Source: Mycolicibacterium monacense (lineage in GTDB: Bacteria; Actinomycetota; Actinomycetes; Mycobacteriales; Mycobacteriaceae). From it: a stretch of 64,000 nt of DNA. Of the stretch, positions 18,009 through 26,128 are shown piece after piece. The position numbers and the translations under genes were made by a program. Below the pieces are notes generated by a model that saw only the letters and a list, made by a program, of their open reading frames with translations, was not told the DNA's origin and did not search any database. Location: contig NZ_AP022617.1 in assembly GCF_010731575.1 (NCBI RefSeq), forward strand, positions 248,001 to 312,000, written 5' to 3'. Numbering within the stretch: position 1 is the stretch's first letter; each line of letters begins with the position of its first letter.

Positions 18009-18743
18009 ATGGCGAGAGTTCCCGAGATCACCGCGATCCTCGGCGGTAGCCGCTTCACGCGTTTGGATGTCCTCGAACGAGAACGTGAGCGGGCGCGACG
18101 CGCACTTTCGAAGCTGGGCGCGCCAGTCTCCTCTGCAGAAGTCGACCAACTCCGTGAGGCCCTCCGCCAGCGTAAGGCGGAACTGGGTCACAGCGGTATC
18201 GAAGGGGCGCTCGGCCGTGACGTTCGCTGGTCGACCCGAGTGGCGCGGTTGACCGCGACAGCGTCGCGGGGCCGCCGAGCGCTGAGCACGATCGAGATGG
18301 TTGCTTCGCAGGGATCGGCGAACGGCTTCGTGGATTGGTTCGAAAAACGCACCAGCGCGGATGACGAGGCAGCCATGCTCGCCGCTCATCCAGACCACTT
18401 CCTGTTCCGCACAGATGCGGAGGGTCGTCAGGAGGTGTGGGAGACCAACGGGGGATCACCCCTGGCGGCGAGGTTCTTCATCGACTACGACGACACGTCG
18501 TCGCTGCAGACTCCTGTGGATCGCGAGTATCCCGTCCAGCTCGCGGGCGTGGCACGATTGCGAGACGGTTTGGCGATCGGCGGGGTGCGACACCAGTTCC
18601 GCGACGAGGGGGAAGGGTTCCGCGCTCTGCTGACAGTCGAGTTTCCCGCTCTCACTCTGCCAACCATCCTCCGTGGGCACCGTTGGCACCTTGCCATCGA
18701 GTTCTCGAATTGGATCGAAGCGAGCGCTGCGGGTGAAGGCTGA
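18009..18743 (+). CDS. Orphan protein in ychF island
   Basis: Protein of 244 residues preceded by a good GGAGG ribosome site. Residues 10-75 are charged and helical, probably coiled-coil (LERERERARRAL..., LREALRQRK). Residues 110-240 look like a mixed alpha/beta domain. I do not recognise the family, and there is no signal peptide or membrane segment. It fills the first island unit and ends 4 bp before the displaced ychF tail, as if it travelled with it. Base composition is less GC-rich than the core genes. Confidence 0.65.
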   Translation: MARVPEITAILGGSRFTRLDVLERERERARRALSKLGAPVSSAEVDQLREALRQRKAELGHSGIEGALGRDVRWSTRVARLTATASRGRRALSTIEMVASQGSANGFVDWFEKRTSADDEAAMLAAHPDHFLFRTDAEGRQEVWETNGGSPLAARFFIDYDDTSSLQTPVDREYPVQLAGVARLRDGLAIGGVRHQFRDEGEGFRALLTVEFPALTLPTILRGHRWHLAIEFSNWIEASAAGEG

Positions 18744-18746
18744 CCA

Positions 18747-18784
18747 GGTGGAGTTCCGCTTCAACGTCTAGAAGCAAGGCTTAG
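18747..18784 (+). repeat. Displaced ychF C-terminal end (repeat copy 2)
   Basis: GTG GAG TTC CGC TTC AAC GTC TAG at 18748-18771 encodes VEFRFNV-stop, the conserved end of YchF, now about 780 bp past the actual ychF stop. It shares GGTGGAGTTCCGC and CAAGGCTTAG with the left junction, and 20 of 22 bases (18750-18771) with copy 3 at 20417-20438. Confidence 0.8.
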
Positions 18785-18801
18785 GCAGTCTTGGCGTCTG
18801 C

Positions 18802-19332
18802 CTAGCCCATGCTGGCCAACCAGGCCTGCAAGTCGTCAATCTCCCTCGTACATGTCTCTAAACGTTGGCGAAGCCTGTCGGACGCTTCTTTCCAATCCGA
18901 ACTCGTGTTGCGCGGCCCAATGCGCTGAGCAACATTCCAAGCACGCGTCCAATCTCGCTTCAACCGGTAGAGAGGCGGATGAAGCAGGTTGATTGTCGGC
19001 GCTTTTAAGTCGGGGTTCACTACCGTCTGGTGAGCTGCGAAACCCGCCGACACGGCATCCATCTTGTCCTCATCGGGCTCAGGAAAGGGTTCCGGCACCG
19101 GTGCGCCAGCCGGTCCCACCTGTTTCTTTAGTTCGGTGACAACCTGCCTTGCCTGTTCGAGCACCGCGTCCAGCTTCTTCCGGTTCTCCATGCGCACGCT
19201 GCGCCGCGCCGCGTCATCGATCCGTATAGTCGCCCGACGGCGGTCGTAAAAACCCAACCCGAAATTGACGACACTGATTATCAAGGCCACGACGGCGGCT
19301 ATCGCAGCGAAGACGCTCATGGCGGTAATCAT
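18802..19332 (-). CDS. Small membrane protein with coiled-coil, ychF island
   Basis: Protein of 176 residues if started at the ATG at 19332; an ATG at 19320 is also possible and the frame is open further upstream. One N-terminal transmembrane helix (about 6-28) is followed by a basic YDRRRAT stop-transfer, a helical region with a LEQARQVVTELKKQ heptad pattern, and a helical C-terminus. Family and function are not recognised. It is oriented against the other island genes and is AT-richer than the chromosome around it. Confidence 0.55.
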   Translation of the reverse strand: MITAMSVFAAIAAVVALIISVVNFGLGFYDRRRATIRIDDAARRSVRMENRKKLDAVLEQARQVVTELKKQVGPAGAPVPEPFPEPDEDKMDAVSAGFAAHQTVVNPDLKAPTINLLHPPLYRLKRDWTRAWNVAQRIGPRNTSSDWKEASDRLRQRLETCTREIDDLQAWLASMG

Positions 19333-19450
19333 GCCGCCTCGCACATCAAGTTTCGCTGCGACGTGGTGGAGTCCGGTTCCAACCAACGTCTGGCCAGCAG
19401 AGGGAAGCTTGACCGCACAGACTTGTCGGGGTGTGTCCGGAGACTTCCCG

Positions 19451-19576
19451 ATGAAGTTCGCCTCAACCCGCGTCATCACGGCCGACGTGAATCGACTCGT
19501 CGACTTTCATGAGACGGTTACCGGAGTCTCCGCTGTATGGGGGAACCGTGCGCTGTTGTTCCGAGACCCCGACGGA
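19451..19576 (+). pseudogene. VOC/glyoxalase-family remnant with internal deletion
   Basis: The 325-bp gap 19333-19658 contains a plus-strand stretch reading MKFASTRVITADVNRLVDF and so on to VSAVWG (residues 1-31), the classic start of a mycobacterial VOC-family protein. It then jumps directly to NRALLFRDPDG, which is the family's C-terminal motif. About 70-80 residues are missing at a GN junction. The frame afterwards runs on without family similarity into the methyltransferase start. This is a dead gene. The rest of the gap shows nothing recognisable. Confidence 0.7.
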
Positions 19577-19658
19577 ACCTCATCAACCAACGGTGACGTG
19601 GTGGACCTTGCCAAGCCGATTTGGCCGCGTGACGGGGCCGTCGTCGTAAAATTCTGCG

Positions 19659-20405
19659 GTGAGTTTTGTTGTTTCGCCCGAGGCTTATGCCCGTTTCATG
19701 GGCCGATACGCCGAGCCTCTCGCGGAGGTCTTCGTGGCGTTCGCCGGGGTCGGCGCGGACGACAGTGTGCTCGACGTCGGCTCCGGGCCAGGCGCGTTGA
19801 CGGCTCATCTGTTGTCGGTCGGAGCCGAGGTCGCAGCAATCGATCCATCACCACCGTTCATCGACGCGATTCGTACACGCTTCCCGGACATTGACGTGCG
19901 TCTCGGTACGGCGGAGGAATTGCCGTACGACACCGGCGCTTTCGACGCTGCCCTCGCGCAATTGGTGGTCCATTTCATGACGGATCCGGTGGTCGCCATC
20001 AGACAGATGGCGCGTGTGACTCGCCGTGACGGTGTCATTGCAGCCTGCGTGTGGGACGGGCCGACCGGCGCACTGGCGCCGTTCTGGGATGCGGTTCACG
20101 TGATCGATCCCGAAGCTGAGGACGAGGCGCTGCTTTCGGGCGCGCACATGGGGCACCTGACTGAGCTTTTCGAAGCGGCCGGCCTGCGCAATGTGGACGA
20201 AGCTTCGATTGCGGCCGAGGTCGTGCACCCGACATTCGAGGAGTGGTGGGAGCCCTACACGTTCGGAGTGGGTCCTGCCGGCGATTACGTCCAGCGACTC
20301 GATGACGAGCGTCGCGCGGTGCTCGAATCCGTGGCTCGCGACCGCCTGGGTAGTGGGCCGTTCAGGGTTACCGCCAACGCGTGGGCCGCCCGCGGGACTG
20401 TGTGA
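19659..20405 (+). CDS. Class I SAM-dependent methyltransferase
   Basis: Methyltransferase of the Methyltransf_11/25 type (248 residues, GTG start). It has SAM motif I LDVGSGPGALT (about 38-48), the acidic end of beta-2 (AIDPSP), TAEELPYDTGAFD (motif II region) and LVVHF. The substrate is unknown. It is the last gene of the ychF island, its stop codon lies 11 bp before repeat copy 3, and it is less GC-rich than the flanking genes. Confidence 0.82.
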   Translation: MSFVVSPEAYARFMGRYAEPLAEVFVAFAGVGADDSVLDVGSGPGALTAHLLSVGAEVAAIDPSPPFIDAIRTRFPDIDVRLGTAEELPYDTGAFDAALAQLVVHFMTDPVVAIRQMARVTRRDGVIAACVWDGPTGALAPFWDAVHVIDPEAEDEALLSGAHMGHLTELFEAAGLRNVDEASIAAEVVHPTFEEWWEPYTFGVGPAGDYVQRLDDERRAVLESVARDRLGSGPFRVTANAWAARGTV

Positions 20406-20416
20406 CGGCGACGTTC

Positions 20417-20438
20417 GGACTTCTGCTTCAACGTCTAG
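20417..20438 (+). repeat. ychF 3'-end-like repeat, right boundary
   Basis: A 22-bp sequence matching 18750-18771 at 20 positions, with the last 14 (GCTTCAACGTCTAG) exact; its codons read DFCFNV-stop, a degraded YchF end. It lies just after the methyltransferase stop codon and just before the convergent MFS gene, and probably marks the right end of the island. Confidence 0.65.
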
Positions 20439-20450
20439 CTTTGTGCGGGA

Positions 20451-21710
20451 TCATCCCGTGCCCGACGACGCTCTCTCCGTGTGGGTTTCGTACATCCGGG
20501 CGGCGACCATCAGGCCGGAGGCCACGGTGATGGCGGCGGCCGCCCAGACCGCCGCACGCAGACCCCACAGATCGGCGGTGACGCCACCGACGACAGCCCC
20601 GGCGGCGTATCCGCTGTCTCTCCACAGTCGGTAGATGCCGACTGCGCGGGCGCGCCACCGTGGATGGGCGACGTCGCCGACCGCGGCCAGCAGCGTCGGA
20701 TACACCATGGCGGTGCCCGCGCCCAGCAGCGACGCCGCGGCAAGCCACCACAGGAACGTGTCGCCGGTCGCGATCATCGCCAGCCCACCGGCCTGGGTGA
20801 ACATCCCCGCGGTGATCAGGTGCTTGCGGCCCCACCGGTCGGACAACGCACCGGTCGCCAACTGCCCGATACCCCACACGGCCGGATATGCGGCCACTAG
20901 GATCCCGATGCGGTCCACGGGCATTCCGGTGGTGGCGAACAGGATCGGGAACAGTCCCCACGACAGGCCGAAGTTGAGGTTGTTCACCAGGCCGGACTGA
21001 CTGGCCGACGACAGGGCGGGTTCGGTGAAGCTGGTGCGGACGAAGATCTGCCGGTTGGTCAGTGCGGCATCGGCCTTGCTGTCGCCGTGGGTGGTCGCTT
21101 CGAGCTCCGCGTGGCCACGCGTCTCCCGCACGAACACCGCAGTGAGTCCGACGGCGATGAGCGCGTAGGACAAGCCGAGCAGGAACGGCGCCGGCCGCAG
21201 TCCGAACCGGGCGGCGAGGTGTCCGGCCAGCAGCGCAGTCAGGGCCACCGCGACGTAGCCGGCGGCCTCGTTGAACCCCATCGCGAGGCCGCGTTGTCGG
21301 GGTCCCACGAGGTCGATCTTCATGATCACCGTGGTCGACCACGTCATGCCCTGATTGATGCCCAGCAGGACGTTGGCGACGATCACCCAGGTCCACGACG
21401 GTGCCCAGATGAGCAGCAGCGGTACCGGAATGGCGAGCAGCCAGCCCACCAGCAGTACCGGTTTCCGCCCGAACCGGTCCGACCAGGTACCGGCGAAATA
21501 GTTGGTGGCCGCCTTGGTGACCCCGAAGGCGAAAACGTAGGTCAGCAGGAACGTGTAGCCCTGGAGATGGAACTGCTGTTCGGCCAGCAGGGGGAGCACG
21601 GTCTGCTCCTGGCCGACCATTCCGCCGACCAGGGCGTTGACCGCGACCAGCAGCGAGAACTGAGCGAGGTTGGCGCGCAATCCGAGTCGGGGTTCGCCCG
21701 CGGTGCTCAC
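20451..21710 (-). CDS. MFS transporter coupled to ArsR-rhodanese regulator
   Basis: Major facilitator superfamily permease (419 residues, 12 predicted helices). It has the A-motif GTWSDRFGRKP after helix 2 and its repeat GALSDRWGRKH in the second half. The GTG start overlaps the stop of the upstream ArsR-rhodanese gene (GTGA), so it is translated with its regulator. Such MFS proteins are drug:proton antiporter-like exporters; the substrate is unknown but is presumably the compound, or a product of the stress, sensed by the regulator. Confidence 0.88.
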   Translation of the reverse strand: MSTAGEPRLGLRANLAQFSLLVAVNALVGGMVGQEQTVLPLLAEQQFHLQGYTFLLTYVFAFGVTKAATNYFAGTWSDRFGRKPVLLVGWLLAIPVPLLLIWAPSWTWVIVANVLLGINQGMTWSTTVIMKIDLVGPRQRGLAMGFNEAAGYVAVALTALLAGHLAARFGLRPAPFLLGLSYALIAVGLTAVFVRETRGHAELEATTHGDSKADAALTNRQIFVRTSFTEPALSSASQSGLVNNLNFGLSWGLFPILFATTGMPVDRIGILVAAYPAVWGIGQLATGALSDRWGRKHLITAGMFTQAGGLAMIATGDTFLWWLAAASLLGAGTAMVYPTLLAAVGDVAHPRWRARAVGIYRLWRDSGYAAGAVVGGVTADLWGLRAAVWAAAAITVASGLMVAARMYETHTERASSGTG

Positions 21711-22414
21711 GGGACACTCTGGTGATCGGTCGAGACGCCGGTCTGCACGGGACGCCCCGACAGCCACCACTCGGGGTAGCCCTCGGACAGGCGGGTGGCC
21801 TTCCGGCCATGGGCCCGCAGCACTGCGACCGCATCGTCGGCGTACACGCAGTAGGGGCCGCGGCAGTAGGCGACGTACTCGCCGTCGCCGGGCAGTTCGT
21901 CGATGCGGGCAGCGATGTCGGCGACCGGCATGGACCTGGCGCCGGCGATGTGCCCCGAGACGTATTCCTGTTCCGGTCGCACATCGAGCAACACGACGTC
22001 TCCGCTGCTCATGCGCCGCGACAGTTCATCGGGCGTCACGGGTTCGAACCCGTCGCGGTCACCGAAGAAGTCGTGCACGACGCGGTCCACCTCGGCCAGG
22101 TGCTGTTCTGCCGTGTGGCGCAGGGCCACGATCAGCGCCACCACCTCCGGGCCCGCGACGCGGTAATGGACGAAGAGGCCCTCCCGACGGGTCATGACGA
22201 GCTGGGCCTGCCGGAGTTGTTGGAGGTGACGCGAGGTGTTGGCGACCGACAGCCCCGTCTCACCGGCGAGCGACTCGACGGTGCGTTCGCCCTGTGCGAG
22301 GACTTCCAGGAGTTCGAGTCGGTGCGGGCTGGACACGGCCTTACCGATCCGGGCGAATTCCGTGTAGAGCCGGTCCTTGAAGGCGCGCTTCGGAGCCGTC
22401 GTGGTGCTGTTCAC
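21707..22414 (-). CDS. ArsR-family repressor fused to a rhodanese domain
   Basis: Two-domain protein of 235 residues. The N-terminal ArsR winged helix (about 20-105, recognition helix near VANTSRHLQQL) is followed by a rhodanese domain (about 125-225) with active-site loop CRGPYC (C184, C189). The second cysteine in the loop could form a disulfide or polysulfide with the first, suggesting sensing of reactive sulfur, oxidants or metals. A palindrome typical of ArsR operators lies immediately upstream of the ATG, so it probably represses itself and the overlapping MFS gene. Confidence 0.92.
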   Translation of the reverse strand: MNSTTTAPKRAFKDRLYTEFARIGKAVSSPHRLELLEVLAQGERTVESLAGETGLSVANTSRHLQQLRQAQLVMTRREGLFVHYRVAGPEVVALIVALRHTAEQHLAEVDRVVHDFFGDRDGFEPVTPDELSRRMSSGDVVLLDVRPEQEYVSGHIAGARSMPVADIAARIDELPGDGEYVAYCRGPYCVYADDAVAVLRAHGRKATRLSEGYPEWWLSGRPVQTGVSTDHQSVP

Positions 22415-22415
22415 C

Positions 22416-22437
22416 TATTCAATGTAATACTTGAATA
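22416..22437. promoter_or_regulatory. ArsR-type palindromic operator
   Basis: TATTCAA and TTGAATA form perfect 7-bp arms around an 8-bp spacer, in an AT-rich patch beginning 2 bp upstream of the ArsR-rhodanese ATG. Spacing and half-sites are typical of ArsR/SmtB operators. The position implies autorepression. Confidence 0.8.
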
Positions 22438-22508
22438 AGGGATGATGCGACGAGCGGGCGTGAAGATTGGTGACGTCGTGCGCGAGACGCGGTCGTATAT
22501 TCGGGGCT

Positions 22509-22850
22509 GTGACTGGAGATTGGCGCATCGACCGGGTCGATGAGATTCGGTCGCTGATCAAGCAGGCCGAGCCCGACGTGGTCGAGGAGATCAAGTGGCG
22601 CAAGCCGTCGAATCCCGACGGAGTGCCTGCGTTCTCGCTGGATGGTCTGATCTGCACACTGGAGATGTACAAGGGCAAGGTCAAGGTGAACTTCGCCAAG
22701 GGATCGTCCATCAGTGACCCGGACAATTTGTTCAACGCGAGTCTTCAGGCGCCCGTCGGGCGCTTCATCGACCTTCGTGAAGACGACGAGTTGGACCCGG
22801 ACGCGTTCAAGGCGCTGATCCAAGAGGCGGTCAGGGTCAACCGGAGATAG
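22509..22850 (+). CDS. DUF1801 domain protein
   Basis: Small protein of 113 residues (GTG start at 22509, where family similarity begins) of the DUF1801/YdhG-like fold. It has PDVVEEIKWRKPS (about 17-29), a stretch typical of the family, and a VKVNFAKG strand. Function is unknown; the family is related to frataxin-like or iron-handling folds only distantly. It is divergent from the ArsR operon and 25 bp upstream of the SnoaL-AHSA1 fusion gene. Confidence 0.75.
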   Translation: MTGDWRIDRVDEIRSLIKQAEPDVVEEIKWRKPSNPDGVPAFSLDGLICTLEMYKGKVKVNFAKGSSISDPDNLFNASLQAPVGRFIDLREDDELDPDAFKALIQEAVRVNRR

Positions 22851-22875
22851 CAATCGGGTGTAGCCGCCCTGCAGT

Positions 22876-23736
22876 ATGGACCGAATGAACGGCGGCGACC
22901 TGCGTGACGTCTACCGCGCCTACCTGGCCTGCCTGAATGAGCGCCGGTGGGACGACCTCGGGCAGTTCGTGGCCGACGACGTCTCCTACAACGGAGAACT
23001 TGTGGGGCTCAGCGGTTACCGCTCGATGCTCGAAGCCGACACCCGCGCGATACCCGACCTGCGGTACGTCCCCGAGATCCTGCTGGCCGACGCTCGCATC
23101 GTGGCCTGCCGGCTCTTCTTCGAGTGCACCCCGCAACAGGAGTTCCTCGGTTTCGAGCCGACCGGTGCGCGAATCGCGTTCGCGGAGCACGTTTTCTACC
23201 GGTTCACCGACCGGCGGATCGCCGATGTCTGGTCCCTCATCGACATAGAGAACGTCCGCGAACAGGTCTCCCGGCGCACGGACCGCGCCTCCCGGATCAT
23301 CGCGGCGCCGCTCACCCGGGTCTTCAGCGCGCTGGTCGACCCCGACGCGCTCCTCGAATGGCTGCCGCCACGCGGCATGCGCGGCGAGTTCGAGCGTTTC
23401 GACGGCCGCGCCGGCGGGTCGTACCGCCTGCGGTTGACCTATCTCGAGGCGCCCGAGGCGGGCGGCAAGTCGGGCGCGGACTCCGATGTCGTGGAGGCCC
23501 GCTTCCTCGACATCGCTCCCGACGAGCGCGTCGTCCAGGAGGTCGCCTTCGAATCCGACGATCCGCGCTTCGCGGGAACGATGACCATGACCTGGTCGGT
23601 GACCGCCGTCGACGCGGGAACCCGGGTCGACTTCCGTGCCGACGGTGTCCCGCCCGGCATTTCGGCGGAGGACCATGCGGAGGGGATGGACTCCTCGCTC
23701 GCCAACCTCGCCGCCTGTGTGGAAACCCGACGGTGA
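22876..23736 (+). CDS. SnoaL-like / AHSA1 (SRPBCC) fusion protein
   Basis: Protein of 286 residues made of two cone-shaped small-molecule domains. Residues about 8-128 are SnoaL/ester-cyclase-like (YRAYLACLNERRWDDLGQFV, then VFYRFTDRRIADVWSLID). Residues about 133-285 are an AHSA1/SRPBCC domain (RIIAAPLTRVFSALVDPDALLEWLPP, then GTMTMTWSV). Both usually bind or transform hydrophobic ligands. The fusion suggests a two-step catalyst or a carrier, but no substrate can be named. It may share a transcript with the DUF1801 gene. Confidence 0.82.
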   Translation: MDRMNGGDLRDVYRAYLACLNERRWDDLGQFVADDVSYNGELVGLSGYRSMLEADTRAIPDLRYVPEILLADARIVACRLFFECTPQQEFLGFEPTGARIAFAEHVFYRFTDRRIADVWSLIDIENVREQVSRRTDRASRIIAAPLTRVFSALVDPDALLEWLPPRGMRGEFERFDGRAGGSYRLRLTYLEAPEAGGKSGADSDVVEARFLDIAPDERVVQEVAFESDDPRFAGTMTMTWSVTAVDAGTRVDFRADGVPPGISAEDHAEGMDSSLANLAACVETRR

Positions 23737-23792
23737 GCGCGCGCCGGGGTTAAGGTCCGGCTGAGGGGGTCCATCACCGAGGCGGTGGCGTG

Positions 23793-25010
23793 ATGAAGAG
23801 GGGTACCCGGCACCTGCTGAGCCTTGCGGCGCTGGTGACGGCCCTCCTGCTCGCCGGCTGCTCCTCCCCGGAACCGCAGGCACTGCGCACGATCGACCCG
23901 CAGGAGCTCCAGCAGGTCGTCGACGGACTCGCGCGCGAACTGACGGTGCCCGGCGCTCTTGTGCTCGTGCACACCCCGCAGGGCCGTTTCACCGCCGCGG
24001 CCGGCACCACCGAACTCGGCGCGCAGGATCCGCCGTCCGCCGACACCCACTTCCGCATCGCCTCCAACACCAAGACCATGACGGCGGCGCTGATCGTGCT
24101 GCTCGCCCAGGACGGCAAGGTCCGATTCGACGACCCCGTCACCGACTGGGTCCCGGACGTGCCGAACGGCGAGAACATCACCGTCGCACAGCTTCTCACC
24201 ATGCGCAGCGGTCTCTACGGCTACACGGGCGACGAGGCGCTGTCGGCCGCCATGGACGCCGACCCCCAAAAGCCTTGGACGCCGGCGGAAGTGCTGGCCA
24301 TCGCCTTCCGGCATCCGCCACAGTTCGCGCCCGACTCCGCCTACGAGTACAGCAACACCAACTACGCGCTCCTCGGCCTGATCGCCGAGAAGGCCGGCGG
24401 CCAACCGCTGGCCCGGCAGTTCCGCGACCGGTTGTTCGGCCCCGTCGGCCTGACCCAGACGTCCCTGCCCGCCGCCGACGACACCACCATGCCCACGCCC
24501 TACTCGCACGGCTACATGTACGGCGGAAGCTTCTACGCCCTGGCCGACGAGCCGTATCCCGCCGACATGCAGGCCGCCGCCCGCGCCGGGACACTGCAGC
24601 CCGTCGACTACACCAACCAGAACTCCTCGTACGCGACCGCCGCGGGTGGCGCGATCTCGACGGCCGACGATCTGGCCACCTGGATGAAGGCGCTCGTCAC
24701 CGGGAAGGTCTTCGACGCCGACCACCACCGCCAGTGGAAGGCCAGCCTGCGCCCCGAGGACCCGGCCGCCCCCGACGGTCAGCAGTACGGGTACGGGATC
24801 TCCTATCAGCGGTTCGGCCCGAACGCCGCGATGTACTACCACGGCGGGGAACTGCCCGGTTTCAACTCGTTCATGGGTTACGACCCGGACAACGACGTGA
24901 CCCTGGTGATCTGGACGAACCTCACGCTGTCGCCGGACGGCCGGACCACCGCCCAGGCGATGCTGGCCCCGATGCTCGAGCAGATCTACGCCGGGTTGTC
25001 GCTGGGATGA
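23793..25010 (+). CDS. Beta-lactamase-family serine hydrolase lipoprotein
   Basis: Exported lipoprotein (405 residues) with signal peptide and lipobox LLAGC (lipidated C23), then a class C beta-lactamase/DD-peptidase fold. It has SxxK as SNTK (S91, K94), YxN as YSN (Y186, N188) and C-terminal HGG. Such proteins are D-alanyl-D-alanine carboxypeptidases, esterases or lipases acting outside the membrane; mycobacteria have many Lpq/Lip paralogues. An in-frame GTG directly precedes the ATG. It stands alone with no obvious operon partner. Confidence 0.88.
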   Translation: MKRGTRHLLSLAALVTALLLAGCSSPEPQALRTIDPQELQQVVDGLARELTVPGALVLVHTPQGRFTAAAGTTELGAQDPPSADTHFRIASNTKTMTAALIVLLAQDGKVRFDDPVTDWVPDVPNGENITVAQLLTMRSGLYGYTGDEALSAAMDADPQKPWTPAEVLAIAFRHPPQFAPDSAYEYSNTNYALLGLIAEKAGGQPLARQFRDRLFGPVGLTQTSLPAADDTTMPTPYSHGYMYGGSFYALADEPYPADMQAAARAGTLQPVDYTNQNSSYATAAGGAISTADDLATWMKALVTGKVFDADHHRQWKASLRPEDPAAPDGQQYGYGISYQRFGPNAAMYYHGGELPGFNSFMGYDPDNDVTLVIWTNLTLSPDGRTTAQAMLAPMLEQIYAGLSLG

Positions 25011-25092
25011 ACATCAGCCGCCGACGTGTGTCGCACCTGTGACCTGACCGCGACGGGGACCGTGAACGCTCGTTGGGGTGGCGGTGGTCGAG

Positions 25093-25254
25093 ATGATCTA
25101 TCTGGTGGCGGCGACTCTGTGGATCGTCGTGGTGGTCGCCGCGCTGGGTATCGGGGTGCGGGTCATGCTCAAGGTGCGCGCCCGTCGGCGCCGGATGAAT
25201 CAGCTTCTCGCCGTGGTGCGATTCCCGCTGCTGCTCGCGGGGCGGCGCCGTTAG
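25093..25254 (+). CDS. Small single-pass membrane protein
   Basis: A 53-residue reading frame: one hydrophobic helix (about 2-25, MIYLVAATLWIVVVV start) followed by a basic tail (VRARRRR and a final GRRR). A GTG five codons upstream (25078) is an alternative start. The 3' end overlaps the convergent YiiX-like gene by 3 bp. Function unknown. The 80 bp before it show no other feature. Confidence 0.5.
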   Translation: MIYLVAATLWIVVVVAALGIGVRVMLKVRARRRRMNQLLAVVRFPLLLAGRRR

Positions 25255-25940
25255 CCGACGACCGCGATCTCCGGGCCGAGGCGGTACGGGTCGGCCAGCG
25301 GCAGCGCGTCACCGCTCCAGAAGGAGCCCGGATCGAACCAGTTGTCGTGCTTCTCGGTGGACAGCAGGCCCATCTCCTCGAAGGTGATCGCCACCGTCTC
25401 CGCGCAGTACGCCGTCTGCAGCGCCGTGCGCTTGCGGGCCTTGGCGCGTTCGGCCGATTCGCGGACCCTGCGGTGCACGTAGGGGATTCCGCGGGTGAAG
25501 TCGCTGACCACGGGCAGGCGTCCGCGCAGCCAGCGTCCGGTCAGCCGCGCCGTGCTGGGAAACGGCGTGCCGTCCATGCGGGCGATCACCCGCAGCATCC
25601 GGTCCTCCTGTGCGCGGGTCACATCCGGCGTCAGCTGCCGCAGCCAGCACCGCTGCCCGTACGTCTGCATCCACCGCTCGACGGCCTCGCGGGCATCGTT
25701 GAGCTGCACACCGCGGTGATGGGTGCCCGTCCACAGGTCGAGCAGCTTGTCGCCCAGTTCGGCGTGCCAGATCAGCGGCGGCAGATCGTCGACGGCGACG
25801 GTCATGCCGACGTGGTTGACCGGCGCATTCGTCATCGCCTGGATCGCCCGGTCGGGTCCCGACGCCCCGCGGAACAGCCAGATGTCCCCGGTGCGGGTGT
25901 CGTCGAGCGCCCGGGCCAGCGACACGGAGTTCGCGTTCAC
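25251..25940 (-). CDS. Permuted papain-like hydrolase (YiiX/NlpC-type)
   Basis: Protein of 229 residues with the layout of the circularly permuted NlpC/P60-LRAT-like superfamily. An N-terminal GDIWLF strand is followed by the catalytic His in NHVGMTV (about 42-48), and the catalytic Cys comes late in TAYCAETVA (about residue 181). Relatives act as amidases, peptidases or acyltransferases on lipids or peptidoglycan. No signal peptide is seen. It is divergent from the next small membrane protein gene with a 26-bp gap. Confidence 0.72.
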   Translation of the reverse strand: MNANSVSLARALDDTRTGDIWLFRGASGPDRAIQAMTNAPVNHVGMTVAVDDLPPLIWHAELGDKLLDLWTGTHHRGVQLNDAREAVERWMQTYGQRCWLRQLTPDVTRAQEDRMLRVIARMDGTPFPSTARLTGRWLRGRLPVVSDFTRGIPYVHRRVRESAERAKARKRTALQTAYCAETVAITFEEMGLLSTEKHDNWFDPGSFWSGDALPLADPYRLGPEIAVVG

Positions 25941-25966
25941 CAGCGCAGCTTAGGCACACTCATGGC

Positions 25967-26128
25967 ATGCGCAGCATCTGGAAGTGGGTCGGGCTGGCCG
26001 GTGTCGCCGGTGTCGTCGCCGGCGGCGCCCTCGTGGCGCGCGATCAGCGCCGGCGCCGGGCGTATACGCCCGACGACATCCGGGCGCGGCTGCATCAGCG
26101 GCTCGACGAATCCGAACCGCCGCGCTGA
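25967..26128 (+). CDS. Small membrane protein beside adenylyl cyclase
   Basis: A 53-residue frame: one transmembrane helix (about 4-24, glycine/valine rich), a basic stop-transfer DQRRRRR, then a soluble tail [15 protein letters not shown] typical of short mycobacterial membrane proteins. An out-of-frame ATG lies 5 bp upstream. The end overlaps the convergent cyclase gene by 34 bp. Function unknown. Confidence 0.6.
   Translation: MRSIWKWVGLAGVAGVVAGGALVARDQRRRRAYTPDDIRARLHQRLDESEPPR

Noticed and set aside
22020..22070. tRNA-like GGTTCGAACC-type segment
   Set aside because: Lies inside the rhodanese coding region and has no acceptor or anticodon arms around it.
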